Origin: Amoebidium appalachense
Lineage: Eukaryota; Ichthyosporea
Direction: 5' to 3'
DNA: 64,000 nt
NCBI GenBank assembly: GCA_963693365.1
Contig: CAVNZM010000001.1
Location: 4,216,001-4,280,000 of the forward strand
Part shown: one piece after another, positions 1 to 17,341 of the stretch
How the letters are laid out: the number at the start of each line of letters is the position of its first letter
How positions within the stretch are numbered: the stretch's first letter is position 1
Notes under the pieces: generated by a model
Database searches by the model: none
What the model was told of the DNA's origin: nothing
Seen by the model: the letters and a program-made list of their open reading frames with translations, nothing else
Translations under genes and position numbers: made by a program

Positions 1-451
1 AGTATATTCCAAAAACCGTAACAATGGAGCCTATTGCTCGGACAGGACTCTTTGATCACCTGAAACTCAGGCGTGGCACCATACAGTCACAAGAGAGCAG
101 CCCCTCCCCCCCCCCCCTCCCCCCCCCCCCCCCCCCTCCCCCCCCCTCCCTTCCCTCCCTCCCTCCCCGGGGTCCCCTCACTCCCTTTGCAGGCCTGGGA
201 GGGACTCGCAACCAGTCTCCCCATGGCCATCGCGTGTACACACACAAACACATACTTTCACCGGATTTTATACCCAGGCGGGGGGCAGGGGGGGGGGGGG
301 GGGGGGGGGGGGGGGGTACGGTGCTGCTGATGGGAGGGGGAGGAGGGGGGGGCGGGGGGGGGGGGGGGAGGGGGGGGGGATAGTTACCAGTGCCACCCCT
401 CAAAGAGGGGGGAGGGGGGGGGAGGGGGGGGGGGGGGGGAGGTCGATATTT

Positions 452-490
<39 letters not shown>

Positions 491-1674
491 CCCTCGCCCC
501 TCCATCGTGGCACATTTCAAATTTAAAAATCCCATGGCATGTATTCCAGCATCGGGCCGCGGTACCCCATATAATTGGAAAACGTGAACACACAAGCTTG
601 GCTGGTAGCTTGCTGCGTTATTAGTATTTCAGAGAAGTCAGGCTACCCTTGCACAGTCCCTCCCTCCCCCCCCCCCCACACACACACCGTGTGACACACA
701 CACACACATGGCAACACACGGAGCTTCCACTTCTGGCCCCTCTGAAAGTTTTAATTATCGGGCAAACCAAGTGCACAAATTGGGACATGCTGCAAATGTA
801 TCGTGCATGTGTTGCGGGATTACTGATAACTTACATTTTGTTATGTATATATGATTGTTTAAATTGGTGTGGACCCCCCCCCCCGCGCCTCTCTTGTGTT
901 TGTGTTGCCTCTCCGGCTCTCTCTTTTCAGGGCACACTAGGCAGGTTTTGGAAGGAAAGGAGGCCGAGAGAGGATGGGTGGGTGGGGGGGGGGGGGGGGG
1001 GGGGGGGAGGGGGCACAGGCAGTGGCAATACATCTGACACGCTGGGTACCGGGTAAACTTTACTCAATGATTTATACTATACTAATCATGAAAACAGGCT
1101 TTACGCTTTCTTTTTTCAGCATACATTTTCACTCATGGACCCCCCTACTCCGTTTTCCCTACCACGTCTTCCCCAGCGATAACCAACAGGTTTACACGGC
1201 CTATATTTTGGGAAACGGTGGGAGCACAGCCCCTCGTGTGCATGTGTGGCTTACTGTGTCTTCCAGCACGGCCACACACTAGACGAGGGGAGCCGCAGGC
1301 GCCCCCAAGCTAAACTTATTACGGATTTATAGGATAACGATACACCCATGCCTCACTTGGGTGGACGCTTAGACAAGGACAAAGATAAAACTACTAAATC
1401 AAACTTAGCCGAATTTAGGAAAATCTATCACAAAGAACCCCTCCAAGCGGGGGGTCTCGCCTGGAAGGGAATCTACATGGGTACGGCGCTCGGCAAGGCT
1501 GTTCCAAATCTCATGCGAAACTGTGTTGCACTGATGCTGCCTTTTGAGCTGCTTGCGCGTTGTAGGCATCACAGCGCGACCGATTGGTTGCCTCCGACCG
1601 CGTATGCTTGTGTTGCCGTCCTTGTGCAGGGTTGAAGTGAAAATTATCGAACATCAAATATCGCTTGATTTGAC
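1..1674. other. Repeat-rich stretch, no gene assigned
   Basis: This stretch holds long C and G runs near 108-160, 280-316, 335-380 and 452-487, a C run followed by a CA repeat near 666-690, and G runs near 968-1006. Between them lies ordinary sequence without a recognisable protein or RNA gene. It may contain 3' exons or 3' untranslated sequence of the minus-strand gene to the right, but I could not assign any exon with both a plausible frame and splice sites. Confidence 0.5.
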
Positions 1675-7436
<5,762 letters not shown>

Positions 7437-7572
7437 CAGCTAGGGGGATGATGATGTGCCATTGCAAGGGCCGAACGTGCCACACTCGGAAGGGGGAGGG
7501 GGGGGGGGGGAGAGAGAGAGAGGGAGGGAGGGGGTAGGCAGACGTGAGAGGATTATCTGCTGCTAAGGGCTG

Positions 7573-7806
7573 AACACACACACACACTCACACACAAAAA
7601 CCCACACACACATATACACACGTGCGCACGTGCACACACACGCACACGCACGCACACACACACACACACACACACACAAACACCCCAACCCCCACCCCCA
7701 CACACCACACCCACACCCATCCACCACCCACCCACCACCCACCCACCCACCCACCCACCCACCCACCTACCCACCTACCCACCCACCCACCCACCCACCC
7801 ACCCAC
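7573..7806 (+). repeat. CA repeat passing into (CCCA)n
   Basis: CA repeats with a few CGCA and TACA units (about 7573-7680) change into CCCA tetranucleotides that run to about 7806. The tract abuts the minus-strand exon that ends at 7809, whose donor GTGTGG opens the repeat on that strand. Confidence 0.95.
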
Positions 7807-7808
7807 AC

Positions 7809-9601
7809 CTTGTGAAAATGCGGCATGGGGCAACTGCAGCTCAGTATAAAAAGACATCTGAAGGGGCCAGAAGTGGAAGCATCGGACAAAACCATCGCGT
7901 TTGGCATTGCGCTTGCGCCCACGGTACTCATGGCAACTACAGGAGAAGGAGACAACGTGCCCAATCTTATCAGAACGGGCATAGACAACACGGAACCCAG
8001 TGGGATCATCAAGCGCATCCCCATCGTCTGCACTTGCTGCAACACCACCGTGCACTGCAAGAGGCAGATAATAAGTAGGTGTCTTTCTTCCCCTCACCCT
8101 TGCCTACGCACCCCCAGGAACACAATTTTTTTTTTTCGGCCGACACTCCGGCATGGAGTTAGGTGTGGCACGTTAGGTCCGAACACAGACACAGCAACGA
8201 ACGTGCCCACTGCCCAGGCTGCACAGCGCCGATTGGATTATGTGCGCGCCTTTTTCTATAATCCAATGACAAAGTTTTCTAAAGGTGGGTAATGATAATG
8301 CGCCATTCCGCTCCGGTCACACTTCAAAGCTTCGTATGACGTGGTTTCTATAGGCATCCGAGTATAGACTAATGATATAAAGTGTCTTAGATGCAAACAT
8401 GATACATAATATATAAAGTGCCCTGCTACTATTTTTCTGCTATCTTTGGCATTTCTGTGAGAGTACACAACTGAGGTTTTGAACGATAGAAGCAAATACA
8501 AATACACATAATCAACCCATTTCTATAACACGCACTCTCTTGGAATGCCGGCGCGGTTGCATATGCCATATCAAAGTTTAGCAGCCGACCTTCCTTCGTA
8601 TAGACCCGCCTTCTGACCCGGTGAGACCCACCCACCAGGTTGAATATCTGATTCATGGAAATCGATTCGAAACACAACACCACTCTTCCGAACAGGGCCT
8701 GAAGAAATGAACAAAGCCTATATCACCAGACATAGTATAATTTGAACACACAGAGTCGTGATGCACATGATGTAATAGTCTCCTAGGTAGTGTTTTCTTT
8801 GCTCATTCACCTTTTCCAGAAAGTATACATGCTGATTATACTGTAGAAAGCACGTGCACTGCGGGGAGTTTTACGAGGGTATGTGCGGACAACTGAGTTT
8901 TCGATCCTGCACTGAAATGGGTCCCCTGTCCGCACAACCCTACGACTAGGTCGGCAGGCGCGCCATGGCCAGCAAGTGAGAGTGGGTACGTTCGCACTAT
9001 GTAGGCCGGAACGACGACCGTCGGTCCATCGATCTGATATGCTGGCATATCAGCAAAATGGTAAATCACCAAACGATTTCACAAGCCTTTGCTAGCGCTC
9101 AAAAACTACACCGACGCAGTGTGGAAAGAATTTTGCAGCATGCGCAAACGGCGCCCCATACGCTACGATATCTGCTTCGATAAAGGGGAACGAGTAGGGC
9201 AGGAGAGCACGTTATGTGTGTGTGTCATCATCATAGACATATGTATAGCATGATTGTTTATGCAGGTACACGTACGTGCATATGTGTGAACATGTGTGTG
9301 CATGTGTAGAGTGGGGTTTGGGGAGTGAAGTGGGCTGAGGGACTGACGGATGGGCGGGCGGGCCGGGCGGGAGGGGGTCGGGAGGAGGAGGAGGGGGGGG
9401 AGGGGGAGGGGGGGGGGGAGGGGGGGGGAGGGAGAGGGGAGGGGGACAGCCGCTCGTGAAGAAACCCACAAATCAAACTGGAAGCACCTCGAGGGGGAGG
9501 CTCCTGCGCCTCAGAGTCCAATGTTGCTTTCAAGTACACAAACACAAACCGCGCACTGAGCATTCTAATTCTAATTCTAGTAGTCCTCACCGAGATGCCA
9601 T
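7809..9601 (-). CDS. Unknown multi-exon protein with possible SWIM-type zinc finger
   Basis: I infer exons at 9601-9591 (ATG GCA TCT CG), 9555-9488, 9171-9110, 9033-8944, 8698-8636 and 8054-7809. All have AG acceptors and GT donors. The first five join without a stop into about 98 residues (segments VFVYLKATLDSEAQ, DIVAYGAPFAHAAKFFPH, PTVVVPAYIVRTYPL). The last exon has CSC, 17 residues, then CFH, which matches the SWIM pattern CxC-x(n)-CxH. A further exon may lie near 8275-8370 (PIETTSYEALKCDRSG), because the SWIM exon does not fit the phase of the exon before it. SWIM domains occur in MULE-type transposases and in host DNA-binding or ubiquitin-related proteins; nothing here decides which. 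The first intron would be only 35 nt. The gene reality is moderately supported; the exact model is tentative. Confidence 0.4.
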
Positions 9602-9814
9602 TAATTTTCTCTGCTCCCTGGGGCTAAAATCCCAAGAGGTAGGAATGGGAAGGAAGGCCGACGGAGGTGACCGTGCTGGGGATAGTGCTGGGGTGGGAGG
9701 AGGGGCGAGGGGGGGGGAGCCGAGCAGGGGGGGGGGGGGGGGGGAGCGGGGGACCCAAGATGTAAACTCAGACGTGGAATCTTCTGCAGTCCGTAGGCTG
9801 TAGCTTAGACTCTT

Positions 9815-10275
9815 GGATTTTTTTTGTGCTATTTAGGCTGTGTATACGTATACTATAGCTCACAGCTGGCTTGGTCAGTTCACCTCTGCTGGCTGCCAAC
9901 TATTGTAGTGCACAATGGCCCTATGATAGGCTTACAAGAGTCAAGCCTTTCGTCTGCACGAAGTTTTCGAGGATTGCGTGGACACGATCGGGAGGCTCCC
10001 GGCGGCGGCCGGCCGGGCGCCCAACGAATTATTCAGTGTTACTTTTGGCTCTGAGCAAGTTACAGCACTGTAGACCAGAGTTAAAGAAACTGTATGTTGA
10101 ATTTTTTGTGCTATTTAGGCTGTGCATACGTATACTATAGCTCACAGCTGGCTTGTGCAGTTCACCTATGCTAACAACTGCTAACAAGTACACCGCTGGC
10201 GGCCACGGCTCGTGCCTCTGTCTGCACGATGTTTTCGAGGACTTCGTGGACACGATCGGGAGGTTCCGGGCGGGG
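9815..10275 (+). repeat. Diverged tandem duplication upstream of EMC10
   Basis: Two blocks recur in the same order: 9815-10005 and 10098-10275. Shared parts are a T run with TGCTATTTAGGCTGTG, then TACGTATACTATAGCTCA, and further on TCTGCACGA and GTGGACACGATCGGGAGG. The offset is about 282 bases at the left and 268 at the right, so small indels occurred after duplication. The second copy ends about 60 bases before the EMC10 start codon, so this is probably promoter or 5' untranslated sequence. Confidence 0.85.
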
Positions 10276-10336
10276 GAATTTATTACTTTTGGCTCTGTCT
10301 GTCTGTGCATTGTGTATGTGAGACCTCCCAAGGAAA

Positions 10337-12272
10337 ATGAGAGTCCTTGCGTGTTTGCTGGTCCTCCAGCAGGCCTTGTTTCCCATAGCGCACGCTCAAA
10401 AGGTATATGCAGCCTCTCTTCCTGCTCATCCCCCTCCCTCCATCTATTCCTGTACCATGTTCTCCACATTCCGTTTGCCCTTCTCTCGCATCTTTGTTTC
10501 CATCTTTCTCCGTTTTGCTCCCATTTTATGGTAGGACCTATTTCAGATCTTGACAGTTCTGGGTATACCGCCCCTGCACCACTATTTTGCCCTTATTTTC
10601 GGATGCATCCAATTTCCTTAACACAACATTCAAGCGTGGTTTCCTTTGACCTCCCATCCTTGCTTCTTACTCATGTACCCTGCTTCGTGCAACAGGGAGA
10701 GAGGGATGTAGCTATCGAACACGCTATGAAGGTGGACGGGCTGGATCCTGTATACACCAAGCGGGGTACACTCAGACAGCAGGGCACGGCAGTGTCTATC
10801 GAGCAGAATGCACTGACGGAGCAGGAGGCAGCAGACTTGGTGGTGGGTGCATCCATATTTTGCGAGCGATGATGCTCAAGGATTTTGTGCGCAAGCGCTC
10901 AGATTAATGTGACATCACTGGTTTGTGTTTTGGGTTGTGTTTGCAGACGCATTAAACCGCAAGCATAGGTCGCACACCAGCAGACACTCGCACATACACG
11001 CACACTCACGCGGCTCATACATCTACATGCACACATAGGCTTACGCGGGCACACACAGACGACACACACCAATACGGTGCAGACACGCAGGTACACCCTC
11101 GTTTCCTGGCTCTGTCCGTTTAACCTTTGCCCTCTCTCCCTTCCCCTGCTGCCCCCCTCCCCCCTCCCCCCCCCCCCCCTCCCCCTTCCTTGCCTCCCTC
11201 CTCTGCTGTATGACCGACATCAGACCTGCTCACAGCCTCCCCACACATTACTACCAGGATTTCTCCACTTATTCTCAGACTCTTCCTCTCTCGGTCTCTT
11301 CCTCATCCCCCCTCCCCCCCGCCCCCCTTTTTTTTTTGATGTCGTGCTATTTGCTGTCCCTTGGGGGGGGCTGCTCTAAACCCCCACCCAGTCTCCCTTA
11401 TTCTGCTGTTACCTGCTGGTCAAATGTTCTACATCCCAATATATATATATATTGAACTGTTTCATTACCGTACTCCCTCCTCCCCCCCCCCCCCTCCTCC
11501 CCCCCCCCCCGCCCTTATTTGGTGCCCCACCCTCCCCTGCCCTCTCCCTCCAACACACACACACACACCGTCTAGGCCCCTTCCTCCCCCCCCCCCCCCC
11601 CCCCCTCCCAACCGCCCAACCACCCAACCACCTCCCATGTGCCCCTCTTCTCCCCCCCCCCCCCCCCCCCCCCCTCCCTGAGTTCCTATCTATATTTTTC
11701 TTGCTTCTGCTTACTGCTGCAACTTTAACCCCCGGCCTTTCCCACTGCCCTTGCCTGCATAAGCAACCCTGCTCGTCTCTGATCAAGACGGGTGACCTAC
11801 TCATGTTCAAGTGAAACAGTATCTGAGTTGGGTTTCGTTAACGAGGGGAATAGGTCGAAACTCGGGTACTGTGGATGACGTGGGCCCCCCCTGAGGATGG
11901 GCTCTGCTTATTATGCATACTCTTTATGTATGGCTTGCATTCTGCATCGTGTTATCCGTTTGTTCTTGTGTACTTCGTACTTTTTGACGCATTCAAACCC
12001 CCCCCCCCCTCCCCCCTCCCCCTTCTCGTCCCTGTCGGTTTTTCCCCCAGATTTCTCCAAAGAGCTATCTCATATAGAACATGGTTCCCTAGTCGCACAT
12101 CATCACATGCAACACGTCAAGCTCGCCATACCAGTCCCGGTTTAACATTTTGCCCTGTATCTAACAAGCATCCTTGGTGTGACTGTATGTTGCCTCCATT
12201 CGTGGGTGTGTGTGTGGTTTTTTGTCCCTAACTGTATATGTATGTATGTGTGTGTGCGTGTGTGCTGGCCTG

Positions 12273-12341
<69 letters not shown>

Positions 12342-12485
12342 GCTGCTGTGAAGGACAATGCCTACTACTACATCCGTGTGCCCTCACACCCAGGAGAGGA
12401 CAACAAAGAATATGTCTCGACTTTGGTTAAAGCTGTACGTGCCCTCCTCCTCCTCTCTCAACTTGGCTTTTCAGTTTCTCATGCC

Positions 12486-12522
<37 letters not shown>

Positions 12523-14414
12523 CCCCGGCCCTCACTCTGTTACTGCTCATTCCCTCAGTCCTTCTTGCCTTTTCTCCCTCCCTCCATCCTTCTTCCCCTT
12601 CCCCCACCTCTCCCTCTTCCTTTCGGACACACCCACACTCTTCTCTCTCTCTTTCTGTCTTTTCCTCTCTCTCTCCCCTCCGTCCCGCTCTCCCCCTTTC
12701 ATCCTTGCATTATGCGGTCCGCTGTGAGTACGTACTTCACACTCTGTGGCACACATCCCCACGCATACTGTGCACATGGCTGATGTTGCATACTTGAATG
12801 TTTGCCTTTGCATGTGTCCTGCACCATGCTTCTCGTCGTGTATGCGTACTTCGTACCGTTTTCCGCATTCAAACCCCCCCAGTCTTCTTTCAGAGGTGTC
12901 CTTTCAGGACAGACCACTGTGTGGAGACCGCTTTACTTCCATGCAACCGGGCATGGTTGCTCTGTGTCGTGCATCTGTAAGCACATACGCATTTTTCGCT
13001 GCACTGCATTAGTTTGCACACACATCTGCACCGTTTTGCTCACATTGCTTGCATAAGCAACCCTGCTCGTCTTTGATCAAGACGGGTTGACCCGCCCAAG
13101 TTCAGTTGATGCTGCTGTCTGAGTTGGAGCGTCGTATATACGCGGGCTAAGGGGTCGAAACTCAGACGCAATTGATGACTTGGGTCCTCCCTGAGGATGG
13201 GCTCTGCTTATGACGCATACTGTGCACATGGCTGATGTTGCATACTTGAATGTTTGCCTTTGCATGTGTCCTGCACCATGCTTCTCGTCGTGTATGCGTA
13301 CTTCGTACCGTTTTCCGCATTCAAACCCCCCCCCCCCCCCCCCCCCCCGTCCCCCACAAAAGGGAGAGAGAGAGATAGATAGATAGAGGAGAGAGAGAGA
13401 GATAGGGAGAAGGGAAAAAACACGCAGACCCCCTGCCACCTCTGCTTTTACCCGAGTCATGTTGTTGGTGTTTTTGATTGGCAAGACCCCCCCCCTCCCC
13501 CCCGTCTCCACGGCACATACACTCACATGCGCGCGTGAAATAAAAGGGAAAGAAAGGAAGGGGGGGAAAACACCTCGTTGTGCTGTATCTTCCACGCCTC
13601 CCGCAATCACTACAGACATGAAACAGGCCCACATGCACACATAGACTCATATACTCCACACTTACGCTCGTACACACTCGTCGTTCACACACGTGTACGT
13701 ACGCACACACAGACACACTCATGCATCCCCCCCCAAAAAAAAAAAAACAAAAAAAAAACAAAAAAAACACACACACACACGCGCGCGCGCGCGCGCGCGC
13801 ACTCACTCACTCACTCACTCACTCACTCACTCACTCACTCACTCACTCACTCACTCACTCACTCACTCACTCACTCACTCACTCACACTCACACACACAC
13901 ACACACTCACTCACTCACTCACTCACTCACTCACTCACTCACTCACTCACTCACTCACTCACACTCACTCACACTCACACACTCACACAGTGCACGCTGG
14001 TGTCCTCCAAGCTCAAGGACCAGCTGACCATTCACTACAGCCCAAAGACTGGTAAGCGCTCCCTCCCTTAGCTTATACCCATGCATGTGTGTGTGGCGTA
14101 GTGTGTGTCGACTTGCATTGAGCAGATTTTTGTTGCTAAACACCCCTGTTCATCCATGTACACCGGACACCAGATATCACACACAGACATGAACACACAC
14201 ACACATACGATTGCATGCACACATGCGGATAGGCACACACGGAGAAAGACATGTGCTTCACTTGACACACATGCACACACTTGCACACACACTGTGTGGC
14301 ACATAGCAAGCACACCATACGTATACATACCAGGGTGCTAGAGCATAAACATGCACAGTTGTTCCCACACATGCTCTTGCATGCACTAATAACAAACCCC
14401 GTGGACACTCAGCG

Positions 14415-14483
<69 letters not shown>

Positions 14484-14932
14484 ACACACAATGCAGGGGC
14501 ATTATGCACGGCTTCCTCCGCAAGCATCCCCGCTACATGTGCAGACAAGTCCTTGCATGTATCCATGCAAGCACATGCTGCCAGGCCCACCACACCCCGA
14601 GCAAGTGCAATGCATATGCACACACAGTACACACGTGGTGGCATGTCGACAGCCCACACGCTAGTCCTTCCCAAGCACACACAGAAGACACCCCCTGTCG
14701 GCCTGCCTCCATTTCTCTTTCCTTTCCTTGCCTCCCCCCCCTCCCCCCCCCCCCCCCCCCCCCCCCTCCCCCCTCCCCCTCCCCATCCTGGCGGTAATTG
14801 GCCAAAGTATGGTTGGTGCCATGTGCTGTTGTGGTGTAGCTTACACGGTGCATGCCAGGCGCTGTGATTGGGCTGGACTACATCCCATCCAACCACACGT
14901 GTGCAAACAAGGCCTACCTGAACAAGGTCAGC

Positions 14933-14963
<31 letters not shown>

Positions 14964-15381
14964 TTCCCCCAAAAGAGATTGAAGGAGAAAAAAAGAAAAA
15001 AGAAAGAAAAAGAATAGGGAAAATGAAACTTTCTACCACCACAGGTTTTGCGTCAACACTGCACACAGACCATTCCCCCGTTTTCTTTCAATATACTCCA
15101 TGGACCGTTGGCCGTGCAAATGTCTGCACCCCACTGCATGTGCTTATCTGCATTGTGGTGTGGTGTGTGTGGTGGATGAATGTGTTTGTGGAGCTCCGTG
15201 CGCTGTATTACAATCCCCTCCCCTCTCCGCCCCTTCCCCCCTGTATCTTTTCCCCCTGGCTCTCTGGGCCACTATCCCCCCCTTTATCAATTAATCTTGA
15301 ATGGCTTCTTGTTGGTGACAGTCTCACGTACTATTAAGACTTTGCTCATGTTTAGACCCCCCCACCCTCTACCTCTACCTC

Positions 15382-15451
<70 letters not shown>

Positions 15452-16306
15452 ATCTAAGTCTCCACGAAAGCTTTCACCACACCCTTTGCTATTTATAACT
15501 AACATCACCCCTGTGTGTGCTAACATATGCCGACTGCACCACAGATAGTGGAGGGGGCCACGTTCAAGACCACCATTATGGTCAACACGAAGGGCAAGCC
15601 CGGCCCCACGTATGTCACCCTGTGCATGCTTGTGTCTGTGTGTGTTGTGTGCGCATCCATACACCTATAGGTGTGGCTAGGGGCTAAGTGCCCCATTGTT
15701 GTCCATAGTGTGTGTGAGCGGGCATGGTCTTATATGCCATGCTGTCTTGTTTTCAGGGTTACAAATGCACTACGTGGTATTAATCAACCTGCTGGATTGG
15801 GTGTGCAAGCTTTGCCTTTTCTGCCGACAACCATTGTTATTACTTATTAAAATTTTCCGTGACATCTAGCCGCCAGTGTCGCCTATTGATAGTCATCCAG
15901 GTGACATCACAGTTTGTGTGCTTGGCCCTTTCCATGCCTCGTTCGATAAGACTTGGCATGTGCTTTTCTTTGTCCCCCCCCCCCCACTGCATTAGTTTGC
16001 ACACACATCTTCACCGTTTTGCTCACCTTGCTTGCATAAGCAACCCTGCTCGTCTTTGATCAAGACGGGTTGACCCACCCAAGTTCAGTTGATGCTGCTG
16101 TCTGAGTTGGAGCGTCGTATATACGCGGGCTAAGGGGTCGAAACTCAGACGCAATTGATGACTTGGGCCCTCCCTGAGGATGGGCTCTGCTTATGACGCA
16201 TACTGTGCGCATGGCTGATGCTGCATACTTGAATGTTTGCCTTTGCATGTGTCCTGCATCATGCTTCTCATCGTCTATGCGTACTTCGTACTGTGTTCCG
16301 CATTCA

Positions 16307-16382
<76 letters not shown>

Positions 16383-16667
16383 ACACCTACCAAAAAAAGG
16401 TGAGAACTCCTGTGTTAATTTCCCCGGTTAGTATTCAGCCTTGGGTGAGGGCAGCACATTTGCTGCTGGGCACTGGGTGTATCCTTAATCATGGCCTGGA
16501 GATGAAATTCTAACCAATGGCTTCTTGTCCGGATTCTACACCTCACACACACACTAACACACATGGACGTACACACGCACACATGCACCCGTGCCCGGAT
16601 GCACACACACACACACACATACATCGTGCTCGTACACGCACACACGTACATGCTGTGCACACACAAA

Positions 16668-16714
<47 letters not shown>

Positions 16715-17007
16715 ACGCACACGCACACACACGCACGCACACACAGGGTGGTTCTCACTGCCGATGCAGCACAGCAGCAGCAGGCCCGTGAGCAACAGGC
16801 CCAACAGATGCAGCCGGTCGAGTACGATGCAGAGGGCAACCCCATTGTCAGGGCCGAGCAGGAGCCAAGCTTCTTCGGCAAATATGTAAGTGTGGGTGCC
16901 CGCCGGGGGGGGGGGGGGGGGGGGGGGGGGCAAGCGTATACTTCTTTTCTCAAGGGGATCAAACTAAGAGGGTCTAACACATTATTTCCTCAATGCACAC
17001 ACATGCC

Positions 17008-17075
<68 letters not shown>

Positions 17076-17194
17076 GGATGTACATCATCCCTGCCATGTT
17101 CCTGTTCAACACTCTGACCAGCCAGCAAGGTCAGCAGCAGCAGGAGGGAGGCCAGCCCCAACAGGGTGGTGGCAGGAGAGCCCAGGCACAATAG
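10337..17194 (+). CDS. EMC10: ER membrane protein complex subunit 10
   Basis: EMC10 is a single-pass subunit of the ER membrane protein complex, which inserts weakly hydrophobic or tail-anchored helices into the ER membrane. The model has 8 exons: 10337-10402, 10696-10842, 12342-12434, 13991-14051, 14859-14926, 15545-15609, 16747-16885 and 17075-17194. Their phases join into one frame of 252 residues, close to the roughly 260 of animal EMC10. Residues 1-20 are a signal peptide. Family landmarks in order are KRGTL, the [10 protein letters not shown] segment, [26 protein letters not shown], and [13 protein letters not shown] with an NHT glycosylation site. A Gln-rich linker then leads to the signature [20 protein letters not shown], the transmembrane anchor. 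A polyadenylation-type AATAAA lies near 17688. The end of exon 2 could also be at 10839. Introns hold three loci of the dispersed repeat. Confidence 0.9.
11678..11997 (+). repeat. Dispersed poly-C-tailed repeat, subfamily B, copy 2
   Basis: This copy lies in EMC10 intron 2 in sense orientation and is followed by a C run. It matches 3859-4179 (reverse) almost base for base, which points to recent copying between two unrelated introns. It also carries the hairpin-forming CTCGTCT-TGATC-AAGACGGG region. Confidence 0.85.
12761..12873 (+). repeat. Dispersed poly-C-tailed repeat, 3' fragment
   Basis: Only the 3' third of the element is present (ACGCATACTGTGCACATGGC to GCATTCAAA, then C7). It is joined through its C tail to the long copy that starts at 12881. 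It is intronic and sense to EMC10. Confidence 0.85.
12881..13325 (+). repeat. Dispersed poly-C-tailed repeat, long copy
   Basis: This is the longest form of the family, about 445 bp, in EMC10 intron 3, sense. In order it holds an AGTCTTCTTTCAGAGG start, a perfect 6-bp hairpin GCAACC-GGGCAT-GGTTGC, CTTGCATAAGCAACCCTGC, a GTCTTTGATCAAGAC inverted repeat, box A-like TGTCTGAGTTGG, the palindrome CGTATATACG, box B-like GGTCGAAAC, and a 3' end at GCATTCAAA with a C run. The same arrangement recurs at 56769-57202. Confidence 0.85.
13738..13989 (+). repeat. (CTCA)n tetranucleotide array
   Basis: A C8 run, an A-rich tract, CA and GC repeats lead into about 180 bases of ACTC units with two short CA interruptions. 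The array ends CACACAG, which is the 3' splice site of EMC10 exon 4 at 13991. Confidence 0.95.
14414..14491 (+). repeat. C-run followed by CA repeat
   Basis: A run of about 55 C passes directly into a short CA repeat inside EMC10 intron 4. Similar C-then-CA tracts occur at 16309-16386, 18153-18221, 26345-26388 and 43979-44047. Confidence 0.95.
15383..15450 (+). repeat. CA microsatellite
   Basis: A nearly pure AC repeat of about 68 bases lies in EMC10 intron 5, preceded by a C-rich stretch. Confidence 0.95.
15985..16386 (+). repeat. Dispersed poly-C-tailed repeat with C-run and CA tail
   Basis: The element spans 15985-16308 in EMC10 intron 6, sense. It contains the GTCTTTGATCAAGAC inverted repeat and box A- and box B-like motifs. 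Its tail is about 60 C followed by a CA repeat to 16386. A C run also precedes the element, so it is framed by C tracts on both sides. Confidence 0.85.
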
Positions 17195-17246
17195 GATGCC
17201 ATGAATCTATGACTAGACCCAGCCGAGTTTTTCTTTCTTTCATTCT

Positions 17247-17263
17247 TTTTTTTTTTTTTTTTT

Positions 17264-17331
<68 letters not shown>

Positions 17332-17341
17332 GGGGGGGGGG
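17247..17341 (+). repeat. Compound tract T-run, (GT)n, G-run after EMC10 stop
   Basis: About 18 T, roughly 45 bases of GT and about 27 G follow one another only 50 bases after the EMC10 stop codon, within the likely 3' untranslated region. The same T, GT, G series follows the amidase stop codon at 44481. Confidence 0.95.

Noticed and set aside
13801-13985. CTCA array as a possible CRISPR or regulatory array
   Set aside because: It is a plain tetranucleotide microsatellite with no unique spacers.
16020-16160. tRNA gene within the dispersed repeat
   Set aside because: Box A- and B-like motifs are present, but the T-arm and acceptor stem do not pair, so no tRNA cloverleaf can be drawn.
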